64,000 bases of DNA, taken from Aurelia coerulea. Its lineage: Eukaryota; Cnidaria; Scyphozoa; Semaeostomeae; Ulmaridae. Below the pieces are notes generated by a model. The model was not told the DNA's origin and did not search any database. It saw only the letters and a list, made by a program, of their open reading frames with translations. Each line of letters opens with the position of its first letter. Within the stretch, counting starts at the first letter, position 1. The translations under genes were made by a program, and so were the position numbers. Positions 32,675-41,086 of this stretch are shown here, one piece after another. The stretch spans positions 23,199,001 through 23,263,000 of the forward strand of contig CM076948.1 of NCBI GenBank assembly GCA_039566865.1. The letters are read 5' to 3'.

Positions 32675-32922
32675 AGGCTCACTGTCGTGGCACTGATTGG
32701 ATGAATAAGACAACATGAAAGAATAGAATTAGGCAGGCTTCAGTAATTTCGCTGTACACTGAAATTCATGAAGATGATAACGATCTGACTCCCTTTATTC
32801 TCGAAACAAAGTATGATCTAAGAACCTAAGAGCATAAAGGCTTTATAATGATCCAGAGGCCAGGTCTTTTGTTAGGGATTTCAACATTACAACCAGCCAA
32901 TCACCGCCATGACAGTGTGCCT
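32675..32922. mobile_element. TTAA-type MITE family K, copy 2
   Basis: TTAA at 32671-32674 and 32923-32926. Ends AGGCTCACTGTCGTGG and CCATGACAGTGTGCCT. The interior is close to copy 1 throughout (AATAGAATTAGGCA, TTCGCTGTACACTGAAATTC). Confidence 0.8.
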
Positions 32923-33138
32923 TTAATACGCGTAGAATATTCAGCTCGTCGTTCAGCAATGACGTAAATAAAAATCAATTAACGATAATCAGCGCAAACA
33001 AAACATTGTTCAGTTCAGTGTATTTGATATTCGGCACACATCAGGCAAAATATAGGACATTATTTTGATGCAATAACCACTTCACAAGATATTTCATTCC
33101 TTGAAATGTCTCTTGTAGCACTTGTTTCAGCCTTTTAT

Positions 33139-35395
33139 GAGGGGTACTTCGGGGGGGTCCCAATACCGCAATACCGCACGAAAAAGACACCAAATACCGC
33201 AATACCGCACTAAAAAATAGCAAAATACCGCAAACGCTAGAAAACTAAAAACAAAGCTATTAATACAGTACACCGGTCTGTAGCAGTTTGATTGCCACCT
33301 AAATCCACCTTCCTCCATCAAAATTTGTAGTCTGATCTATTAGATCGTAGTTAGATGTTTTACAGACAAAATAGTGATGTGAGAACGGTGGGGAAAAATT
33401 TCATCGATGTGCTTTTAGTAAAACTGCATTGACGGCAGAAATTATGAATATATAGAACAGATCTTATATCATAGTCGTATCATTGATCTAAACTGTTTAC
33501 CCTTTAGTGGTACTGTTAATATCGGGGTCAAAGGTGCAAATGTATTCGAAAGCAACATGGTTGGAAAGGAAACTTTTCAAAACAAAAAGTAATAATAATG
33601 ATAATAATAATAACTAATATTTTGACAGGTTGACTTGTTCAGCATAAAACTATCTGTTATCATTCCAGGACCTGTAATCCTACCTATTGACAATCGTTGT
33701 AGTTGAAATTAAGGCAAAAAAGTAGAATAAAATGAAAATAGTTTAATGTACAATTAAAGGATAAGAATTTATTAGAGTCAAATACGTTTTTCTTGAACAT
33801 CTACAAAGACTTCGATGGTTTTAGCTTCTATTTATATAGCAAGATGGATATTTCGTCGGTTAAAAATGCGGGCTCCCTGGTAGGCAAACACTTTTTTTCC
33901 AGTTTCAGTGCGCATTTTCGGTAAAACAACACAAGAGTGTTAATGTCATGCTGAGATCTTTTGAAGTAACCATTCAGGTCTTTGTTGTCCCATGACGTTA
34001 TCTTTGCTCTTGGGTTGAAAATTCTGGCTGCTCTATTTTGTATACACTGTAGCTTGTTTACTGTTCCTTGTGGTAGGGAAAGCTGTAGTGGGTAGCAGTA
34101 CAACAGTAGTGGCCGTATCGTTTCATTGTTATGTATATCGATTCTGCTACATGACGGCTGACTTTTTCGCGAATACGAGATAAAAGCTTTACTCTGGCGG
34201 ATGCTTTTTTGTACACATTTCAAAATGTTGATGTAGGTTCCAGATGGTTATCCAAATCTGCACCAATGTACTTGTATGATTTTGTCTCATGAATAGTTTG
34301 ATTGTAGATTTTGATGTCCACCTTTGGCTGTTTGGACAACTTTTGATGTGATCCATATAGGGTCCATATAGCAAAATTCAGTTTTACCTTTTTTCAAGTT
34401 AATGAACAAGTTATTTTCATTAAACCAGTCTGCAACTGTTTGCAGTACACTGTTAAGTAAATGTTCTATTTCATTTCAGTTCTTTCGTGCACAATGTTAA
34501 ACACTATCGTCGGCATAGAATATAATGCCAGCATCAGTGAGCGGAATATGGAATGATGTCGTTGATTATCAAGCCTAAAAAGAAGGGGCCCCAGGATGGA
34601 TCCTTGTGGGACACCACATGTAACATTTTCTTCGCATGAGCTGGTGCTATCAAAAATTACTTTTTGTTTTCTATTAAAGACATAATCACCTATCCTTTGT
34701 AATTCCACATCACCTGGTAATTTTTCCCGCAAGGTTACATGACATGCCGTGTCGAAGGCTTGACGGAGGTCAATATAGACAGCACCACTACATAGCCCTT
34801 TATCAATTTTCTGTGTAACCTTTTCTGACAGCATGTTGCGTAGATCTCCCTTGTCTAAACCCAAACTGATGTGGGCACAATAGGCCATTCAACTCAAGGT
34901 ACTGGGACAGTTGATTATAAATGATCCTCTCCGTAACTTTTGATAGAGGAGGAATTACCGTGATAGGCGTATATAGGCGTCCAACATTGTCAGATTGCCT
35001 GATTTGAAAGCAGGGTTGATTTTCCCACATTTAAAGTTTTAATTCGTGCAAATATTTGATTCTTTTTCTTCAGATAAAAAGGTTGCGTGCCCTCCTCCGC
35101 AAGTACCTTTTTCAAGGTTGAGCAGGTAGAGCAGGCACACAGATAGAGAGATAGATAAGGGACTTCCCTCTCCTTCGTTTTTCTTTCCTCTATATCAATT
35201 AGTCTCCAAGATGCTTCGTTCCTCAACAGGAAAATGGTATTACAGGAAATTTGGATGTTAATTTTCGTACAATACCGCATACCGCGCTGTGAAAGTTCGA
35301 TACCGCAATACCGCAAGTTTTTTCCGTCATTACCGCAATACCGCACAAAATTTACCCCCAGATACCGCAATACCGCAAACCCCGAAGTACCCCTC
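33139..35395. mobile_element. 2.26-kb DNA element with GAGGGGTACTTCGGGG ends and ATACCGCA subterminal repeats
   Basis: Terminal inverted repeats GAGGGGTACTTCGGGG / CCCCGAAGTACCCCTC are flanked by TTTTAT at 33133-33138 and 35396-35401. Inside the left end are about five ATACCGCA words and inside the right end about eight, all in the same plus orientation at both ends. The middle carries a minus-strand LINE relic (33780-35030). No transposase was recognised. Confidence 0.75.
33780..35030 (-). pseudogene. Degraded CR1/L2-like LINE inside the 33-kb element
   Basis: Minus-strand fragments in order: TVIPPLSKVTERIIYNQLSQ and HQFGFRQGRSTQHAV; YIDLRQAFDTACHVTL and TCGVPQGSILGPLLF; then QGTVNKLQCIQNRAARIFNP. 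Several frameshifts separate them, and the FADD box is not readable. This is an old LINE copy with no active ORF. Confidence 0.75.
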
Positions 35396-35401
35396 TTTTA
35401 T

Positions 35402-36602
35402 CACATTCTTACGAAACTTCAGCCACAATAAAATTGGTCCTCAAATAGAACGATGCAAAAATACTCAGACTTTGGCATAGGTATGAATAATTTCGGGCTT
35501 AACTGTACGTCTTCCAAACGCCAATTCTGGCATTCTGGACTTAGAAATCCACGGCTCTTAAACGACAGGTACGGTCAGGATTAAAATGTGTACGGCAATT
35601 TGAAAAAAAGAGGTTGTTCGTGATTGGCAAGGAATGGTGGCAACGCAGAGGTTATACGGTTGTCGTAAACTTATCTATGCGATGTATCTCATGGTACATA
35701 ATTGTTCAAGGATAAAACCTTCTCCATTAACAGCTTACATAAGCACTTTGGATGTACTAACAGAACAGATCAACACGAACTTAAAGATGATGTGTCCATG
35801 TAAATACAGCGACGGTGCAATTTGCATGTGATATTTCATGTGATCACTTTGACGTGGAGCCTAAAAGGTAGCCAGCTCTAATATAAGCATACTGATGACT
35901 TAGCCTCACTACACAAGTACCCTCAACTTACGCTCAACTAATTGAAGTGAATTGTTGCTGTTGTTGTCGCTTCAGTGAGGGTCTTGTGGACAAACCCTTC
36001 TCAGAACGGCAAAAAAATTTCACGCTGGGAACAAATCTTTTCCCAGCCTATCAGGATGCAAGACTTGAAAAAACTTGATCGGATTGGCTGGTTCTTCTTC
36101 CATTCAAACTTCCCGCCAAAGGCAAACAAATGAATTCAAGCAACGCATTCGACTTAACTGCTGCAACAATCAAAATCTCAAAGTAGCGAGCGAATTTACG
36201 AGATATTTTGCGCCCCTAAACAACCAAAATATCATTTATAGGTAGGAGTTTTTGCTTTAATAGTTAGAAGGAGCATTCATTAACGTACTGATAGCTTGAT
36301 TTGCAGTGTAGCACTCCAGGAAAACCAAATTGACATGATCAGCTCTGTTTGATTCGCCTCCCAACAATGGCAAAGAGTATTGCTTTATGATCACATGGAA
36401 ACATGGAAAATTTATAGGTTCTCTCAAATCAATATCAGCGACGAAAAAGAAGGTTCAATGTGAAAGTCTCTATCAGAAAGAACAGCAACGAAGAAAAAAC
36501 ATCTTTGACCAAATGATGTACTCGACACCGGGGTTCTAACATCAATCTTAGAGCTCCAATGTTGAGGACATCACCCGGTCAAAGATGTTTTTCACTCTTA
36601 TA
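35402..36602. other. Intergenic stretch downstream of the MATE gene
   Basis: No exon or clear transposon. It should contain the 3'UTR of the minus-strand MATE gene just below 36603, but no clear poly(A) signal could be assigned. Confidence 0.35.
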
Positions 36603-36787
36603 TCAACCATAAATCATTCTCACTATAAAAGATATCACTACCGTTGAAAATGAAAGTGAAGCTATTACAACCTTTTTAATAATGTCTGATTTTGTAGGTC
36701 TGTCAGCAGTTCTTTCAAAGAATGTTTCACTGTGTTCTACGCCTTCTTCTGAATCGCCTTCTTCAGGATTGTTGGTCTTGGGGAATT
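36603..36787 (-). CDS. SLC47A1: MATE transporter terminal exon
   Basis: Acceptor ATATTTTGCAG. Two bases complete a Glu codon, then FPKTNNPEEGDSEEGVEHSE, TFFERTADRPTKSD and a hydrophobic helix VVIASLSFSTVVISFIV followed by RMIYG and TGA. Vertebrate MATE1 proteins likewise end in an acidic cytosolic linker and an extra C-terminal membrane helix with a short tail. This pins the 3' end of the gene. Confidence 0.92.
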
Positions 36788-36834
36788 CTGCAAAATATTG
36801 AAAATAAACCGTAAAACTTCATATATCGGGTGAG

Positions 36835-37310
36835 TCAAAAAAGGTCCGGCTTTTGAAAGGCTTCTGCTTCCTAAATATATAAGCAATGATATTTTGCGAT
36901 ATTTGACTGAATAGCCATCATGCTCAATTATTGTTCAGAGGTTTTCTTGACGGAAAACGGTAACTCCATTCAGATTTTACAGGGGGTTTTCTCAAGAATG
37001 TCCCTTCGAGAAAATTTTGAAAAGATACTAAAATCAGAGTAAATTTCCCTGATATTTTCACCTTATAGCAATGACTTGAAGACGCTTTAGCACATGATAT
37101 CCTCTTGGGAAGATGAACAAGCATCCCCCTGGTATGAATAACTTATCCTGGGGGATTCCATTCTTCCAAGGGCAAAATACACGAATGCATGTAAGTGTCA
37201 TATTGTTAGGAAGGAAAACCAAAAAAGTTTGCTCGTCGTTTTTACCCGTTCTTGCATGTTTTCGAAAGAGGCTTTCTGCAGAAAATCCCCCATATCCAAA
37301 CCCTCGTAGC
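36835..37310. mobile_element. Long fold-back element F2, copy 2
   Basis: GGGTGAGTCAAA, AATATATAAGCAATGATATT, AATGTCCCTTCGAGAAA and CGAAAGAGGCTTTCTG recur in the order seen at 5382-5995. The distal part of the right arm is missing. Confidence 0.7.
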
Positions 37311-37349
37311 TTCAAAATAGATGGAGGGAACGGGGTAAAATATCGCAGA

Positions 37350-37500
37350 AAACTTTAGTTTATGAAGGTCTAATATATGATGGTAAGCAGACAGCAGAAA
37401 TTTGTCGTTCAGAAATGGATCTTATGAGAAAACATGAGATATTACCTCGGGCATTTCATTTGTTTGGTTCAGAAAATGAGCAGTAAGTGTTTGGTATATG
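37350..37500. repeat. Partial F1-type repeat
   Basis: TAGTTTATGAAGGTCTA and ATTACCTCGGGCATTT..TTTGGTTCAGAA correspond to the inner part of F1 (compare 63205-63330). Arms are missing. Confidence 0.4.
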
Positions 37501-37699
37501 GGTTGAGATAAAACTGTGTTGAACTTATGTATTTGAATCATAAAATTGTATGTTGAATCGGCTAAATTTGTAAAAGAAAGGGTTACAAAAGGTAAAAGAA
37601 TTGAAAACTTTATATATATCCTGGCCATTATATTTTGTGAATAAGACCGCCCCCTTCTGGAGTGCCAGAAATTAAATAAGCCCCCCCCCCGGCGCTTAA

Positions 37700-38012
37700 A
37701 GGGGCTCAGTCGTCAAACAGTAAACAAATCCGTAAACTCGCACGTGTCGGGGACTATCCATTGTTCATCCATTGTTCTCTGCAGTTTGTTTGGTGGCTTC
37801 ACCCAAGCCACAAAAAACGACCGTTAAAAATCCACTTATATCCGAGCAATCGTAGAAGATATGAATGTTTGGTTTGTTCCTTGATGAAGTACAAGGATTA
37901 ATGCCCGAACAGCAACTTTCATTTTGAAAAAAATACCAAAATCCTGTGTGATATCAATTTTCAAAAACTGCAAAAATCATCGTTTTGTTTACATTTTGAC
38001 GACGGAGCCCCT
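37700..38012. mobile_element. TTAA-type MITE family J, copy 1
   Basis: AGGGGCTCAGTCGTCAAA at the left and GACGACGGAGCCCCT at the right, flanked by TTAA (37696-37699 and 38013-38016). It interrupts a repeat whose intact form is at 45312-45350 (GTAAAAGCTCTATTAAGCCC), giving a natural empty site. 313 bp, non-coding. It lies in the last MATE intron. Confidence 0.88.
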
Positions 38013-38063
38013 TTAATAGAGCTTTTACGGTATGCTGGTTCTACGAAAGAAAACTGAACCAAC

Positions 38064-38286
38064 CTCGGGGTGAGACTGGGCTTGTCGCTTTGCTATTTTG
38101 GCTATTTCCCTCTTTTGACGTCAAAGCAGAGTTAGCTTCTTTATTTTCTTCTTCGTCATTTGAACCATAGCCAAGTGTTGAACGGGCATTCAATACATTC
38201 AATTCATTCTCTTCAGCTGATTCTAAATGCTCTGTGTCATCATCTGAAGTCGTTTCTAATGCTACAACACCAGATCTTTCTCTTGC
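38064..38286 (-). CDS. SLC47A1: MATE transporter exon: C-terminal cytosolic linker
   Basis: Acceptor TTTTTCAG, donor GAG/GTTGGT. 74 codons plus one base: ARERSGVVALETTSDDDTEH .. NVLNARSTLGYGSNDEEENK .. ATSPVSPR. Strongly acidic, Ser/Thr rich and without a membrane helix. It matches in position the variable loop between core helix 12 and the C-terminal helix in animal MATE proteins. Its low complexity means identification rests on phase and position. Confidence 0.85.
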
Positions 38287-38430
38287 CTGAAAAACAAAAA
38301 GAAATAAATTGGAACTGTATACAAGAGACAAAGGGGTAAGTGGGGGGGGGGGGGCAAAAATGTGAATATTCATCGCGTCATGAATTTTCTTGAATTTTCT
38401 TGGAATGAAAAGACAAACCTGCTTGATCTA

Positions 38431-39030
38431 CCGCGGGTGTTCCAAAAAAAGTGTACAGATTTGGTTGACTCCAGCGATGTGAATCTAGCTTTAATCAATG
38501 GCTAATCCCTCTCAAAATAGTCTTCTATAGATAACTTAAGTAGAGATACCTCGTTTGTTGGTATTGATTCTTTGAGAGCACAAATATCTATCTTGTCAAA
38601 TATCCAAATATCCAAACCAGAGCTTTGGCCTTTTCGCCTAAGCAATTTTGCTGAAGCACTTTGAAATTAAGAACTCAAATTGATAAAAAGTTGAGAATCT
38701 TCCCAATGGGTGACTGGGGGTGACTTCTGGAAAACATAATAACACAAGATCTAATATTGTTCAAATTCTATCAAGGCTATCGTTGATTTATACGCTGTGC
38801 CATAAGAATTTGCTTAGGCCAAAAGCCTAAAGCTCTGGCTTGCAGGAAAAAGCAAATTTGAGCTTTCAAGATTAAAATGTCTGCTCTCAAAGCATCAATA
38901 CCAACAAACGAGGTACCTATGTCCAAGTTACCTATGGAGGAACACGTTTAGAGTGATTAGACATTGATTGAAGCTAAATTCATATCGCTGGAGCCAACCG
39001 AATCCGTATACACTTTTTTGGGACACCTGG
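38431..39030. mobile_element. Mariner-like fold-back MITE, family b
   Basis: TA flanks at both ends. The right end reads TTTTTTGGGACACCTGG, and the left CCGCGGGTGTTCCAAAAAAA is its imperfect inverse. Arms of ~240 bp stay aligned (ACCTCGTTTGTTGGTATTGA inverted as TCAATACCAACAAACGAGGT). It lies in the intron between the linker exon and the helix-12 exon. Confidence 0.82.
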
Positions 39031-39043
39031 TAGTTCTATGCAA

Positions 39044-39300
39044 ATCTGTAAACACCATTGTTTTAGGCGTAAGTCTATTGGTTTCTGCAGTTCGTTTGGT
39101 GGCTTCAGCAAAGCCACTAGACTTGCCCCAAGTCTGTTTCGTCAACTGTAATAAGTCTACCAGAAAGCACCCTTCAATTTTGACGAAAAAGACTTGGGGC
39201 AAGTCTACCAAACCACTAAAAAGTAGCCGTCAAAAATCCAGTTAAATCTGAGTAATTTTAAGAGATATTAACATTTGGTTTCTTCCTCCATGAAGTAAAG
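39044..39300. mobile_element. Family J MITE fragment carrying a nested ~95-bp palindrome
   Basis: ACCATTGTTTTAGG, TTTGGTGGCTTCA and AAAAAGTAGCCGTCAAAAAT match family J (37.7 and 49.5 kb). A palindrome bounded by TAGACTTGCCCCAAGTCT and AGACTTGGGGCAAGTCTA (39117-39211) is inserted between GCCAC and CCAC. Confidence 0.65.
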
Positions 39301-39334
39301 AGATTCATCCTCAAAATAACGCTTTATCCTAATT

Positions 39335-39479
39335 AAAATACCAGGATTCAATTAGACTAAACATATCGGGCATAACCCTTCATCAGTAGTCTACTTCGTC
39401 AGTAGTAGTAGTGGACTACTAATGAAAGGTTATGCCCGATACGTTTAGTCTAATTAAATCCTGGCATTTTAGTTTAATT
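39335..39479. mobile_element. ~145-bp palindromic MITE
   Basis: AATTAAAATACCAGGATT at the left mirrors AATCCTGGCATTTTAGTTT at the right. ACTAAACATATCGGGCATAA mirrors TTATGCCCGATACGTTTAGT. The centre is a TAGTAG-rich hairpin. Confidence 0.85.
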
Positions 39480-39582
39480 AATAGATAAATTTATGTTTAT
39501 CAACTGTTGGTGCACGTCAACCTCAAGATTTTATTGAACTTTTTTGGGACCCCGGTATGAATAAATCGAAATTTGAACTTAC

Positions 39583-39639
39583 TACTCTTGACTGTTTTTC
39601 CCAGTCCGTCCTATGCAGTATGATGCTGACAAAGATCAC
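39583..39639 (-). CDS. SLC47A1: MATE transporter exon: core helix 12 (functional copy)
   Basis: 57 bp, acceptor CATTGCTTTAG, donor GTA/GTAAGT. It encodes VIFVSIILHRTDWEKQSRV and is phase 0 on both sides, exactly bridging the GFWTGMCLGIASQ exon and the ARERSG exon. It corresponds to the end of TM12 plus the N-W-x-K motif of MATE1 (..FIIQLNWKK). Only this copy of the surrounding tandem repeat has a donor. Confidence 0.85.
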
Positions 39640-39860
39640 CTAAAGCAATGACACAAAATATACTGTTTTTCCCAGTCCGTGCTATGCAGTAAGATTCTAA
39701 CAGAGGTCACCTAAAGCAGTGAAACACAATATATTGTTTTCCCAGTCCGTGCTATGCAGTAAGATTCTAACAGAGATCACCTAAAAGCAATGACACACAA
39801 TATACTGTTTTTTCCAGTCCATGCTACGAAGTAAGATTCTAACAAAGATCACCTAAAAGC
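39591..39860 (-). repeat. 71-bp tandem array made of MATE exon copies (four units)
   Basis: Units are spaced 70-72 bp. On the minus strand each holds CATTGCTTT(T)AG (acceptor), then GTGATC or GTGACC and a reading VIFVRILLRSMDWKKQ or a variant. Acceptor-exon boundaries are at 39853/39852, 39781/39780, 39711/39710 and 39640/39639. In the three upstream units the exon copy runs into TATATT instead of a donor, and soon meets an in-frame stop or frameshift. Confidence 0.88.
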
Positions 39861-39879
39861 AATGACACAAAATATAATT

Positions 39880-40290
39880 CTGCCACAGTCATAAATCATT
39901 TTAAAACTTCTCAAGCTATTGAGCGGAACAAGCCCGGAGGGGAGGGGGAGGGGGTACTTTGTTGTGACCATATGATTAGATCTGCATATAGACTTCAGGA
40001 CCCATTTGAACGACAGGATTTTCAAGGATTTCGAACCCATTTGCATGAATATCAGGAAATGTCCAAGACATGTGTAGATTTACGACTTGATTCCTTGCAT
40101 TCATTCATTATTTCTAATCTGATTTTTCAATTTCTCTCATATAAGATATTCTATTTTTGATGCGTTTGGTCATAAATCTCAGTTTGAGCGATAACCATCC
40201 AATTCACTGAGCGATGCTGAGAAATAATTGAATTGATTTAACCCTAATTTGGTCGATTTTGATACACATGATCCTTTGCTAGACAAGTAA
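39880..40290. other. MATE intron sequence, no feature
   Basis: A GGAGGGGAGGGGGAGGGGG run at 39936-39955; otherwise nothing. TTACGACTTGATTCCTTGCAT recurs in similar form near 59755. Confidence 0.35.
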
Positions 40291-40477
40291 ATGAGTCGAT
40301 CCTAAGTTCTCCTGCTTTGATTGGCTAGACGCCGTTTTAGTTGTTGTTGTCTCTTCAAGAAACGTCGTTCTTCCTCGACTACATCATTTCGCAAGCATAA
40401 TGCAAAGAGATTTTCAGTCGTTTTATGCGGATTCCTCAGCCCTGCTAGCTTCGTAGAAGGAAATAAAAAAGATTTAC

Positions 40478-40515
40478 CTGCGATGCAATACCAAGGCACA
40501 TGCCAGTCCAGAAGC
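40478..40515 (-). CDS. SLC47A1: MATE transporter exon: start of helix 12
   Basis: 38 bp, acceptor CTTTTTGCAG, donor GTAAAT. It completes Gly and encodes FWTGMCLGIASQ, phase 0 at the end. It matches the G(L/F)W.G..... Q segment of MATE1 (GLWSGIIICTVFQ). Confidence 0.88.
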
Positions 40516-40575
40516 CTGCAAAAAGGAAGAGATCTGTGAGAACAGCCATCTTGAAAAATATTTTCCGCAAAGTCT

Positions 40576-41038
40576 TCATGGTACTCTAAGGTTTCTCTAT
40601 AACGATCACACAAGTTCGTATAATGATTTGCTTTTGAAATCAAATAAATGCAAGATGCACGTTGCTCGCCAAAGACTTCTTTGCATCGAAATATTCAAAA
40701 CATTGAATCATTTGAATCCACCATTTATGCAGAGCATTTTTGAATTACGTTCTTCAAATTAGTCGTTAAGAAATCCAAATAACTTAGCCCATGTTAGGTC
40801 CAATCAAGCAAAGTTCGGGTCCAGAAGTCTCAAGTCTGTTGGACCAGAGATCTGGAATGGCTTACCAAACGAACTAAAATCAGCAAAAAAATTGAAAAGT
40901 TTTAAGATTTTAATAAAACAATGGGGCGGCCCCAGTGGCACATGCAGTGCCTCCAAGTGCCTACCAACTTAACTGTATAATTTAGAAAAATATTTATTTT
41001 TTATTAGTACTGTATATTCGATTTTGATTAGTTGACGT
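40576..41038 (+). pseudogene. LINE 3' fragment, same family as the 25.6-kb LINE
   Basis: It begins ALRFLYNDHTSSYNDLLLKS and runs to EIWNGLPNELKSAKKLKSF and WGGPSGTCSASKC before a stop, with one internal TAG after ELRSSN. The 3'UTR shares TATATTCGATTTTGATTAGT with the complete copy. A 5'-truncated dead copy in a MATE intron, antisense to the gene. Confidence 0.85.
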
Positions 41039-41069
41039 GTATACATTTAATGCATGGGTGGAAAAAATA
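41039..41069. repeat. Left arm of a ~100-bp palindrome split by the full-length LINE
   Basis: GTATACATTTAATGCATGGG then TGGAAAAAATA. The inverse copy is 45281-45310, with one mismatch and one indel. Confidence 0.75.
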
Positions 41070-41086
41070 TTTTCATTTCTGGGACC

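Noticed and set aside
35234..35480. Open frames rich in RYRNTA
   Set aside because: They come from the ATACCGCA subterminal repeats.
38420..39045. TM12 exon of MATE reconstructed across the family b fold-back insertion
   Set aside because: The phase did not match the next exon and the peptide was too short; the correct exon was found at 39583-39639.
40310..40475. Minus-strand frame ENLFALCLRNDVVEEERRF..LKRRLANQSRRT
   Set aside because: It looks protein-like, but its frame differs from the MATE exon just upstream, it has no confirmed acceptor and no family; left out as a gene.
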